From JBFLVQ01 sp040758525 (GTDB taxonomy: Bacteria > Acidobacteriota > Blastocatellia > Chloracidobacteriales > JADJPF01): 43,818 nucleotides of DNA. Below, in pieces: positions 24,325-32,133 of this stretch (its first letter is position 1; each line of letters begins with the position of its first letter). Where the stretch lies: positions 1 through 43,818 of the forward strand of contig JBFLVQ010000006.1 of NCBI GenBank assembly GCA_040758525.1, written 5' to 3'. The notes beneath the pieces were generated by a model. It had not been told where the DNA came from, searched no databases, and worked only from the letters and a program-made list of their open reading frames with translations. The translations under genes were made by a program, and so were the position numbers.

Positions 24325-25088
24325 ACGGACGGGAAACACAATTAGCGGGTGTAGGCGCAGCAGCAGCAACACGTACAATGAAAGTACTTGCTGTACCTGT
24401 CGCCTTTAATGAGGAGTCGAAGATCGGCCGTGTGCTTGATCGCTTTGTGCCAGGATTGGCTGATGATGTCTTAGTGATTGATGATGCTTCTACTGACCGT
24501 ACTCCTCAGGTGATCACTGAGAAGGGTGTTAAGATTATTAGTCATCAGACCCGTCAGGGTGTGGGAGCGGCAATTCGCACTGCAATTAGATATGCACGCG
24601 CCAATGGTTACGACATTATTGTGATACTAGCCGGTAATGACAAGGATAGACCCACGGAAATCCCTCGTCTTATCGATCCGATCATTAATCAGGGTTACGA
24701 TTTTGTACAAGGCTCACGCTATCTGCCTGGCGGTGACTTTGGCAACATGCCCTTCTATCGACAGCTAGCTACCCGTGTTGTACATCCACTGCTCTTTTCA
24801 CTGCTATCTTGGCGACGCATTACCGATAGTACTAATGGGTTTCGTGCTATCCGACTCTCGATCTTTGATGATCCACGTATTAATCTAGATCAAGAATGGC
24901 TTGACAAATATGAGCTTGAGCCTTACATAATGTACCAGGCGATCAAACTTGGTTATCGCTTTAGAGAGGTAGCAGTAACTAAGATCTATCCCCCAAAACA
25001 GCTTGGCTATACCAAGATGAAACCGATCACAGGATGGTGGAGTATACTACGGCCAATCTTTTTGCTGGCACTGAGAATAAAGAAATAG
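24321..25088 (+). CDS. GT2-family glycosyltransferase (DPM1/polyprenyl-phosphate type)
   Basis: The 255-residue protein has a GT-A fold of family 2, with VPVAFNEESKIGRVLD, VLVIDDASTDRT and GVGAAIRTAIRYA. The usual DADGQ motif appears as LAGNDKDRP, so the metal-binding Asp box is altered but keeps acidic residues. NGFRAIR and the C-terminal basic helix resemble dolichyl/polyprenyl-phosphate sugar transferases. No strong membrane helices are present. A likely job is moving a sugar onto a lipid carrier or growing surface glycan (inference). The ATG at 24321 overlaps the previous stop; another ATG at 24378 lies directly before the domain, but lacks a ribosome site. Confidence 0.82.
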   Translation: MNGRETQLAGVGAAAATRTMKVLAVPVAFNEESKIGRVLDRFVPGLADDVLVIDDASTDRTPQVITEKGVKIISHQTRQGVGAAIRTAIRYARANGYDIIVILAGNDKDRPTEIPRLIDPIINQGYDFVQGSRYLPGGDFGNMPFYRQLATRVVHPLLFSLLSWRRITDSTNGFRAIRLSIFDDPRINLDQEWLDKYELEPYIMYQAIKLGYRFREVAVTKIYPPKQLGYTKMKPITGWWSILRPIFLLALRIKK

Positions 25089-25094
25089 CACCTG

Positions 25095-26204
25095 ATGCAA
25101 GTACCTTTTGTTGATCTAAAAGCGCAATATCAGAGTATACAGACGGAAATAGATACTGCCGTATTGACCGTCTTAAGCAACTGTAATTTTATTCTTGGAC
25201 AAGAGGTTGATCGCTTTGAAACAGACTTCGCCAAATATTTGCAGATTGGCAATGTGATTGGTGTAAGCAGCGGACTGGATGCGCTACGCCTTACCTTAGA
25301 GGTATTTGGTATTGGCGTTGGTGATGAAGTGATCTTGCCTGCTAATACTTTTATTGCTACTGCCCTGGCAGTATCGGCAGTAGGAGCACGACCAGTACTG
25401 GTTGATATTGATCCAGATAGCTATAACATCGATCCCAACCGTATTGAGGCAGCTATTACCGCACAAACCCGCGCTATTATGCCAGTACACCTCTATGGTC
25501 AACCTTGTGATCTAGATCCAATATTGGAAATTGCGCGTGATCATAACTTGCGTGTGATTGAGGATGCCTGCCAATCGCATGGTGCCTGCTATCGTGGTCG
25601 TCGTAGTGGCACAATTGGCGATATAGGCTGCTTTAGCTTCTATCCTGGTAAGAACCTAGGGGCTTATGGTGATGGCGGCGCCGTTGTTACTGCAGACGCA
25701 GAACTGGCCGAGAAGATCCGACGATTGCGTAATTATGGACAACGGCAGAAGTACTATCATTCGGAAAAGGGCCTTAACGCTCGGCTCGATACTCTACAGG
25801 CGGCTGTGCTTGGTATTAAGTTAAAATATCTAGATCAATGGAACAGATGCCGTGTAGAACATGCCAAATATTACTGTCAGCGCCTGAGGGAAGTGGAACA
25901 GATATGTACACCTGAACTTGCTCCTGAACGTGATCATATCTTCCATCTTTTCGTTGTGCGTGTACGTGAGCGCGCCCAATTACAGCAGTTTCTTGCTGAG
26001 CAGAATATAACTACAATTATCCATTATCCTATCCCTATACATCTACAAGCGGCCTATCAGGAACTAGGCTATCAATCTGGCGATTTTCCTGTTACAGAAC
26101 GGGCAGCCGATGAGATCCTCTCGCTACCTATCTATGCTGAGTTACAGACTGAACAGATCGATTATGTTACAGAAAAGATCGCAGAATTCTACCGTAAACA
26201 ATGA
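25095..26204 (+). CDS. DegT/DnrJ/EryC1/StrS PLP aminotransferase, WbpE/WlbC-like
   Basis: The 369-residue protein is a fold-type I sugar aminotransferase. It begins VPFVDLKAQYQSIQTEID, has GVSSGLDALRLTL, EDACQSHGACYRG and the PLP lysine K186 in SFYPGKNLGAYGDGG, then the substrate-loop RLRNYGQRQKY. It transfers an amino group, usually from glutamate, to a keto-sugar nucleotide. With the dehydrogenase and acetyltransferase, this predicts the 3-amino step of UDP-2,3-diacetamido-uronic acid synthesis. The gene begins 6 bases after the glycosyltransferase stop. No terminator is seen after it. Confidence 0.9.
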   Translation: MQVPFVDLKAQYQSIQTEIDTAVLTVLSNCNFILGQEVDRFETDFAKYLQIGNVIGVSSGLDALRLTLEVFGIGVGDEVILPANTFIATALAVSAVGARPVLVDIDPDSYNIDPNRIEAAITAQTRAIMPVHLYGQPCDLDPILEIARDHNLRVIEDACQSHGACYRGRRSGTIGDIGCFSFYPGKNLGAYGDGGAVVTADAELAEKIRRLRNYGQRQKYYHSEKGLNARLDTLQAAVLGIKLKYLDQWNRCRVEHAKYYCQRLREVEQICTPELAPERDHIFHLFVVRVRERAQLQQFLAEQNITTIIHYPIPIHLQAAYQELGYQSGDFPVTERAADEILSLPIYAELQTEQIDYVTEKIAEFYRKQ

Positions 26205-26257
26205 AAGAGATGTGAAGCATAAGCGAAACTAGCTAAGTAAAGACCGGCTGTTGATAG

Positions 26258-26286
26258 TTGTTGTGGTGAAGCAGAGTTGATATATT
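26258..26286 (+). promoter_or_regulatory. Candidate extended -10 promoter for the first ECF operon
   Basis: TTGTTG (26258-26263), a 17-base spacer and TATATT (26281-26286), preceded by TG one base upstream (extended -10). The -35 match is weak. Confidence 0.35.
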
Positions 26287-26428
26287 AGGTGAGGCTCAAA
26301 GGCGGTAGGCCGGAAAGGTTAAAAACTTCTAATCTGATAAAGGCAACCATCCCTGTAAAAGAGAGCATCACAGGTTACGAAGTTAGTAAAGGTGAGTCCT
26401 TTAGGGCCAAGGGACGAAAAGCGAGCAC
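26287..26428 (+). other. Possibly structured leader of the first ECF sigma gene
   Basis: About 140 untranslated bases precede the GTG at 26429. They contain CCTGT/ACAGG pairing (in the 26351-26374 area) and a perfect TAAAGG-tgagt-CCTTTA hairpin (26387-26403) shortly before the start. No named riboswitch class matches by eye. Confidence 0.3.
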
Positions 26429-26995
26429 GTGACATCAGACACATCCCAACTAGCTTCAGATATTGAATTGGCCCGTGCGGCGGCAGTTGGTGATCGTAAC
26501 GCGTTTGAAACAATATATCATCGGCACTATCGTCGGGTTTACAGTCTCTGTTTCCGTATGACAACTAATGCTGCAGAAGCGGAGGACCTGACCCAAGATG
26601 TCTTTATACAAGTTTTTCGCCGTATAGGTAGCTATCGCGGGGAAGCAGCGTTTTCCACCTGGCTACATCGTCTGACAGTAAACCAAGTGCTGATGAGATT
26701 TCGCAAACGTGATTTACGATTCGAAACAACGACAGATCAAGGGGAGCTTCCGACCATTATCGAACCTGGGAGTGAGCGCCCAGCAGCGATGCCAATAATC
26801 GAACATATAGCTTTGGAGAAGGCTATCGCACAACTATCGCCTGGTTATCGCGCGGTCTTTGTCTTACACGATGTTGAAGGATACGAACATGAGGAGATCG
26901 CCAACATGCTCGGCGTTACCGTTGGCACTTCCAAATCACAGCTACATAAAGCTCGTCTAAAACTACGGGCATTACTCTTATCGGAGAAAGTGTGA
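26429..26995 (+). CDS. ECF sigma factor, RpoE-like (module 1)
   Basis: The 188-residue protein has sigma-70 region 2 (about 15-90; FETIYHRHYRRVYSLCFRM, AEDLTQDVFIQVFRRIGSYRG, FSTWLHRLTVNQVLMRFRKR) and region 4 (about 130-185; LSPGYRAVFVLHDVEGYEHEEIA, TVGTSKSQLHKARLKLR), with a short linker and no region 3. ECF factors turn on regulons when released from an anti-sigma. The start is a GTG at 26429 with a poor ribosome site, so modest translation is expected. The zinc anti-sigma gene follows after 4 bases. Confidence 0.93.
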   Translation: MTSDTSQLASDIELARAAAVGDRNAFETIYHRHYRRVYSLCFRMTTNAAEAEDLTQDVFIQVFRRIGSYRGEAAFSTWLHRLTVNQVLMRFRKRDLRFETTTDQGELPTIIEPGSERPAAMPIIEHIALEKAIAQLSPGYRAVFVLHDVEGYEHEEIANMLGVTVGTSKSQLHKARLKLRALLLSEKV

Positions 26996-26999
26996 GGTC

Positions 27000-27680
27000 A
27001 TGAACTGTTCGGATTGTCAGGATCTGCTTTCGGAATATATTGATGGCGAACTTGGCACTGACAGCTGTATGCACATACGTGCGCATCTGTCAGCCTGCCG
27101 TGAGTGTAACCTGCTTCATCAGGATCTTGATCAGATAGTGCATATGAGTAAGGAGCTGCCCTTGCTAGCGCCGCAGAGTGCGGTTTGGGCACATATCGAA
27201 CAGGAGATACAGGAATTGACCAATGTGCCAGTAAAAAGGCAGCTAGGCGCTTGGGCACGATTCTGGAGTTACCAGCTACAACTGAGCTTATCTATGCCTC
27301 AAATGGCTGGGGTAATGGCATTATTAGTAATGGCAATCGTAGTGGTCGGTTCCCTCTCATACCAACCGCAACAAGCGATCCTTATGGCTCCCGCGCGAAC
27401 TACTCTGGTAGCCAAGCCACTTGCCCATGTGATGAATCCTGAAGAAGCGGAGTTGCGTAGTGCCATTGATCGCCTTACACAGGCAGTAGAACAGCGTCGT
27501 CAGAATTGGGACCCACAGATGCAAGAACTTTTCGATCGGAATTTGGCAATCGTTGATCGCTCGTTGGCGGAATGTCGTCAATTATTACTACGCAATCCTC
27601 ATGACCAGATCGCTCAAGAGATGATGATTGTTGCCTATAAAGAGAAACTGCGGCTCTTAGAGCAGTTTTCTACCCTCTAA
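27000..27680 (+). CDS. Membrane zinc-finger anti-sigma factor (module 1)
   Basis: The 226-residue protein has the zinc anti-sigma (ZAS) motif at its start: C3, then H29-x3-C33-x2-C36 (HLSACREC). One membrane helix spans about 102-120 (MAGVMALLVMAIVVVGSLSY). The extracytoplasmic part (about 125-226) is helical with many Gln/Arg/Glu and no recognised sensor domain. It should hold the upstream sigma factor inactive at the inner membrane until a signal changes zinc binding or triggers proteolysis. It is 4 bases after the sigma gene and 20 bases before the DUF4097 gene. Confidence 0.9.
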   Translation: MNCSDCQDLLSEYIDGELGTDSCMHIRAHLSACRECNLLHQDLDQIVHMSKELPLLAPQSAVWAHIEQEIQELTNVPVKRQLGAWARFWSYQLQLSLSMPQMAGVMALLVMAIVVVGSLSYQPQQAILMAPARTTLVAKPLAHVMNPEEAELRSAIDRLTQAVEQRRQNWDPQMQELFDRNLAIVDRSLAECRQLLLRNPHDQIAQEMMIVAYKEKLRLLEQFSTL

Positions 27681-27700
27681 TAATCAGTTAACCGCTAGCG

Positions 27701-28468
27701 ATGGCAACACGAATCTATAACAGGAATCGGTCATCAAGAGATTGCAACTTTGCCCGCGGTTTGGCACTGCTGGCAGTAGCTACCTTCGCCTGTGTCAGCG
27801 TGGCTGGCGAAGGTATGAAAAACTATACTCGCACCTATAAGGTATCACCCAAAGGTGCGGCTTTGACGATCTCAAATGTGGCTGGCTCAATCAAAGTGAA
27901 AGCTTGGGATAAGCCAGAAATTAAAGTTAACATTATTCTCTCGGAAAACTCCTTAGAAGTACGCGAGCGTCAGACCGGTAATAGTGTAGAGATTGAAGTC
28001 CTCTGCTCAAAATCAACACGAAACCATAACAATCAAGCTCATTTTGATATCAGTGCACCACAAAATTGCACCCTAGATCTTAAATGCCTTACAGGCTCAA
28101 TCCAGATCACTTCCCTAATAGGACGTATATTAGCGCAGACGATGGAAGGCGAGATCTCATTAACCGACCTGCAGAGCCCTAATATCACTGCTAAGAGCAT
28201 TGCTGGACCAATTATTTATACTGGCGTGCTAACCGCAGATGGTATTTATAATTTCCACTCTGGTGAAAATACTGTTGATATTACCTTGCCTGCTAGTAGT
28301 ACCTTCACTTTAATGGCTACTACTATGAATGGAAACATTGATCTTGGTAGCTTTCAACTAACCGACACTACCTCCCAAAATAAACGTGTCTCAGGGCGCT
28401 ATGGCAATGGCGGGGCATCGCTTAATCTTAGCACCCACCGCGGTCAGATTCGCCTCCATAAGAGATAA
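27701..28468 (+). CDS. Secreted DUF4097 (adhesin-like beta-helix) protein
   Basis: The 255-residue protein has a basic N-terminus and a hydrophobic segment (about 18-37; ARGLALLAVATFACVSVA), probably a signal peptide. A repetitive beta-strand domain follows (about 45-250) with the DUF4097 pattern: LTISNVAGSIKVKAWDKPEI, LDLKCLTGSIQITSL, EGEISLTDL, ITAKSIAGPI, TMNGNIDLG. DUF4097 proteins are often the third gene after an ECF sigma/anti-sigma pair in Acidobacteria and other phyla, which fits a role in the envelope response or in sensing. Function unproven. The ribosome site is weak, suggesting coupling to the upstream gene. Confidence 0.8.
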   Translation: MATRIYNRNRSSRDCNFARGLALLAVATFACVSVAGEGMKNYTRTYKVSPKGAALTISNVAGSIKVKAWDKPEIKVNIILSENSLEVRERQTGNSVEIEVLCSKSTRNHNNQAHFDISAPQNCTLDLKCLTGSIQITSLIGRILAQTMEGEISLTDLQSPNITAKSIAGPIIYTGVLTADGIYNFHSGENTVDITLPASSTFTLMATTMNGNIDLGSFQLTDTTSQNKRVSGRYGNGGASLNLSTHRGQIRLHKR

Positions 28469-28476
28469 GCTGATTA

Positions 28477-28503
28477 AACTTGATAGCAGATTAGTGTCAA
28501 GTT
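28477..28503 (+). terminator. Weak hairpin after the module 1 operon
   Basis: AACTTGA (28477-28483) pairs with TCAAGTT (28497-28503) around a 13-base loop, 8 bases after the stop. No T-run. The rest of the 321-base gap to 28789 shows no coding signal and contains the promoter at 28690. Confidence 0.3.
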
Positions 28504-28689
28504 GCTTGGCAGTTATCATTAATCTCTTTACAGTACAAAATCCTCAATTCTCTGAATGATTAACCTAACTGTCTAAATATCCATTGGATAGCTACTATAC
28601 ACGACATTACCACTCTGTTGTCAAAAAAGTAGCTAAGGAAGACCTGTTATTTCTGATAAATTGCTCTATTTACTGTAGCTTCTAGAGAG

Positions 28690-28720
28690 TTGACAGTATT
28701 CGGCACCATCTTTGCATAAA
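28690..28720 (+). promoter_or_regulatory. Candidate promoter of the subtilase gene
   Basis: A perfect TTGACA (28690-28695) is followed after 19 bases by CATAAA (28715-28720). The -10 is imperfect. Confidence 0.4.
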
Positions 28721-28789
28721 TGGCCTTCAACTTGTTCCATTCACAAGCACCAATATAAAGAGACCTTAGGCAAAGAAGAGAGGAGAAGC

Positions 28790-31700
28790 ATGAGACGCTC
28801 GGCTTTATTAATAATCGGAGTTGCGTTGGCGCTATTTTTGTATGGTACCAGCGCGATGATGCAACAAAAGAATAAAAAGGCCCTAGGGGGGAACAATAGC
28901 CAGACGGCACCTGTACTAGATACGATGCCGAACAGCTATATAAATGGCAGTACTCGTCATAAGTTGATTTTAGGTAACGACGATGCCGCAACTTATCAGG
29001 AACTGCTGAATAGGAATGCAATTGCGGAAGAGATCAATTATGGTAGCTTCCGGTTAGTAGTAGTAGATGAGCGGCCATTAGGTGGACGTGCCGCATTGCA
29101 AGGATTATCTGTAGCAGTTAGGGATGATCAAGACCTGATTGCACTGAATGGTTTTATTCTAGACACAAACAATCCTGAAGCCACTTACCGTCAAATACCC
29201 GCTGAACTTCGCCGAGCAGAGATGGTAGAAGCAATGGCGCGTGGTAGAGTGCCTCGTGGTGGCCTCTACATTGTACAGTTTGTTGGGCCGATTCAAGATG
29301 CTTGGTTAGACTCGTTGACCGCTACTGGCGCTGAGATCGTAACCTACATCCCTTCTAATGCCTATGTGGTGCGCGCTGAACCAGGCGCCGCAGCAAGCCT
29401 GCCATTGTTCCTCAAGAACAATACTTTTGTACAGTTTATCGGTGATTACGAGCCTGCTTTCCGGCTCTCACCGGGATTAATGGCAATGCGCAAGATGCCT
29501 GTAGAGACACTTATTGATGTAGTAGTGCAGGTTGTCGATAGCCCAGAAGCCGAGCAGACCATTGCTAATCTGAAAGCGATGGCAAGCGAGTTCGTACAGA
29601 TGAACCAAGTGCTCAATTATCACAATTTAGAATTAAAAGTGACGGCTGGGCAACTTGATGAGATCGTGCTTATGGATGGTGTCTTTGCACTGGAAGAGCG
29701 CACTCCACGTCGCAGACTAGATGAAGCGCAGGGTCAGATTTTGGCCGGTAATCTCTCAGGCAATGTCCCTAGTGGTCCTGGCTATCTGGCTTGGTTAAAC
29801 AGCAAAGGTTTCTCCAGTTCACAATTTGGTACTTTTGCTGTAAACGTGGTTGATGATGCTTATTCGCTTACTGGCCATCCAGACTTAGCCAGCTCTCGCA
29901 TTGTCTTCCAGAACAATGTGACTAATATGAGTGGTGCGCAGGGCGGACACGGCTTCCTTAATAGTCATATCGTTGGTGGTATCAACACTGGCACAGGTGC
30001 TGCCAATGAAGACGCCAATGGTTATAACTATGGTTTAGGTATGGTTCCTTACGCCAGAGTTGGTGTCACAGCAATCTTTGGTCCTGGCGCCGCAACTCCA
30101 ACTGGGTGGGAGAACACTGCTTATGGTCAGGGCGCACGTATTTCTAGCAATTCTTGGGGCTTTACCGGCACAGCCGCGAGGAGATATGACACCAATGCGC
30201 AAGAGTTCGACAGAATCGTACGTGATGCGCAGTCGGGTGTGGCTGGTCTGCAGCAATTGACGGTCGTCTTTGCAGCAGGTAATAGTGGCTCTGGCGCCAA
30301 TACCGTCAGCTCTCCTTCCACTGCCAAGAATGTGATATGTGTAGGCGCAGGCGAAAATGTCCGTCAAACTGGCACAGACGGTTGTGCAGTAGCTAACACT
30401 GGTGCCGATAGCGCAAATGATGTCATTGGATTCTCCAGCCGTGGTCCAGTCAACTCCTCAGGTGGTGATGGCCGTGTCAAGCCAGATATTATGGGCCCCG
30501 GCACTCACATTGAAGCTGGTGTACCACAAACCAACTATGATGGCAGTAGTGTATGCAACAAATATTTCCCTGCTGGCCAGACTCTCTATGGTTGGTCGAG
30601 TGGAACATCCCACTCCTGCCCAGCAGTAGCTGGTGGTGCAGCGCTTGTTTATCAAAATTTTCTCAATAACGGCAGCCCAGCACCAAGCCCAGCGATGGTC
30701 AAAGGTTATCTGATGAACTCCACTACCCGTATGACTGGTGTGGGCGCTAATGATACGCTGCCCTCTAACAATCAGGGTATGGGACGTATGAACCTTGGTC
30801 GCGCTTTTGATGGTGTATCACGCATTCTAGTTGATCAATCTCAGACATTGGATACGACTGGTCAAACCTATCAGGTTACTGGTTCAGTCTCAACAACTAG
30901 CCAACCCTTCCGTGTCACACTGGCTTGGACCGATGCTCCTGGACCAACCACTGGGGCACCTTGGGTTAACAACCTGGATTTAGAAGTAACCATCAATGGT
31001 CAAACCTACAAAGGCAATGTCTTTTCTGGTGGTGATTCAATTACCGGTGGTAATGCTGACATCAAGAACAACGTTGAGTCAGTCTTTTTACCGGCAGGCA
31101 CATCTGGCAGCTTCACTGTTACAGTAAAAGCAACCAATATTGCTGGTGATGGTATACCGGGTAATGCTGATACTACAGATCAGGACTTTGCTCTGATTGT
31201 CTACAACGGAACAGCGGGCGCAGCTCAGCCATCGATTGGTGTCAGCCCAGCTAGCCTAAGCTTTACTGCAACTGCTGGTGGTGCTAATCCGGCAAATCAA
31301 ACCCTCAATATTACCAATGCTGGCGGCGGCGGTGCATTTACCTGGAACGTTAGTGATAATGCTCCTTGGCTAACACTCAGCCCAACCAGTGGCACAACAC
31401 CATCTTCTACAACCGCTTCAGTTAATATTTCTGGTCTTGCTGCAGGTACCTATAATGCTACCATTACAGTAAGCGCAACGGGCGTTTCTAACAGTCCTGT
31501 TAGCGTGCCGGTAACCTTGACAGTAAATCAGGGTGGCGGTGGCGGTGGTGAATTGATCACCAATGGTGGATTTGAGGGTGGCACGGCCAGTCCTTGGGTA
31601 CTCTCTGGAAGTTCCAACTTTACTAACACCGGTTCCTTCCCACATAGCGGTACTGGATATGTCTTCATGGGTGGAGTTAACTCCTCAACTGGTACAACAT

Positions 31701-32011
31701 TCCAGCAGTTCACTGTTCCCAGCACAACAACAGCAGCCACCCTTACCTTCTGGCTCAACGTTACCTCAAGTGAGACGACGACTACGACACAGTTCGATAG
31801 GCTCTTTGTCGAGATCCGTAACACATCTGGCACATTGTTATCGACTGTAGCAACATTCAGCAATCTGAATAAGGCCGCAGCAGGCGTCTACACACAAAGG
31901 ACGATTAACCTGGGCAACTTTGCTGGTCAGACAATTCGTCTGCAGTTCCGTTCTACTACTGATTCTTCATTAGTCACAACATTCCGCATAGATGATGTTT
32001 CAGTCAAGTAA
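28790..32011 (+). CDS. Large secreted subtilase (S8, KP-43-like) with BACON and C-terminal beta domains
   Basis: From the ATG at 28790 the product has 1073 residues: a signal peptide (about 1-25), a prodomain-like region (to about 330), and an S8 catalytic domain with D355 (VVDDAYSLTGHPDL), H387 (GGHGFLNSHIVGG), oxyanion N498 (AAGNSGSG) and nucleophile S607 (GTSHSCPAVAGG). A jelly-roll domain follows (LAWTDAPG, VNNLDLEVTING, NNVESVFLPAG), which is diagnostic of KP-43-type subtilases. A BACON-like domain (about 814-913; ISPTSG-type strands) and a C-terminal carbohydrate-binding-like beta domain (about 920-1073) complete it. It should be an exported endopeptidase. The open frame extends upstream to a TTG at 28712, but that lies in the promoter region; AGGAG at 28781-28785 supports 28790. 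Confidence 0.9.
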   Translation: MRRSALLIIGVALALFLYGTSAMMQQKNKKALGGNNSQTAPVLDTMPNSYINGSTRHKLILGNDDAATYQELLNRNAIAEEINYGSFRLVVVDERPLGGRAALQGLSVAVRDDQDLIALNGFILDTNNPEATYRQIPAELRRAEMVEAMARGRVPRGGLYIVQFVGPIQDAWLDSLTATGAEIVTYIPSNAYVVRAEPGAAASLPLFLKNNTFVQFIGDYEPAFRLSPGLMAMRKMPVETLIDVVVQVVDSPEAEQTIANLKAMASEFVQMNQVLNYHNLELKVTAGQLDEIVLMDGVFALEERTPRRRLDEAQGQILAGNLSGNVPSGPGYLAWLNSKGFSSSQFGTFAVNVVDDAYSLTGHPDLASSRIVFQNNVTNMSGAQGGHGFLNSHIVGGINTGTGAANEDANGYNYGLGMVPYARVGVTAIFGPGAATPTGWENTAYGQGARISSNSWGFTGTAARRYDTNAQEFDRIVRDAQSGVAGLQQLTVVFAAGNSGSGANTVSSPSTAKNVICVGAGENVRQTGTDGCAVANTGADSANDVIGFSSRGPVNSSGGDGRVKPDIMGPGTHIEAGVPQTNYDGSSVCNKYFPAGQTLYGWSSGTSHSCPAVAGGAALVYQNFLNNGSPAPSPAMVKGYLMNSTTRMTGVGANDTLPSNNQGMGRMNLGRAFDGVSRILVDQSQTLDTTGQTYQVTGSVSTTSQPFRVTLAWTDAPGPTTGAPWVNNLDLEVTINGQTYKGNVFSGGDSITGGNADIKNNVESVFLPAGTSGSFTVTVKATNIAGDGIPGNADTTDQDFALIVYNGTAGAAQPSIGVSPASLSFTATAGGANPANQTLNITNAGGGGAFTWNVSDNAPWLTLSPTSGTTPSSTTASVNISGLAAGTYNATITVSATGVSNSPVSVPVTLTVNQGGGGGGELITNGGFEGGTASPWVLSGSSNFTNTGSFPHSGTGYVFMGGVNSSTGTTFQQFTVPSTTTAATLTFWLNVTSSETTTTTQFDRLFVEIRNTSGTLLSTVATFSNLNKAAAGVYTQRTINLGNFAGQTIRLQFRSTTDSSLVTTFRIDDVSVK

Positions 32012-32023
32012 GTCTTCTTTTTG

Positions 32024-32068
32024 GATACTCCTCACAGATTTTACTGTGAGGAGTATCAATTCCTTTTT
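32024..32068 (+). terminator. Rho-independent terminator after the subtilase gene
   Basis: GATACTCCTCACAG (32024-32037) pairs perfectly with CTGTGAGGAGTATC (32044-32057), 14 bp with a 6-base loop; a TTTTT tract follows at 32064-32068. Confidence 0.88.
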
Positions 32069-32133
32069 CACCAACCAATATCTGCTTACAGACAGTGGCA
32101 GAACTTGCCCTAAAAGTGATATAAATTTACGCT

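Noticed and set aside
26287..26428. Cyclic di-GMP (GEMM) or other named riboswitch
   Set aside because: Some short segments look similar, but the conserved core was not found by eye.
28712..28789. TTG-started extension of the subtilase
   Set aside because: It begins inside the likely -10 region; the ATG at 28790 has a ribosome site and is followed by a signal peptide.
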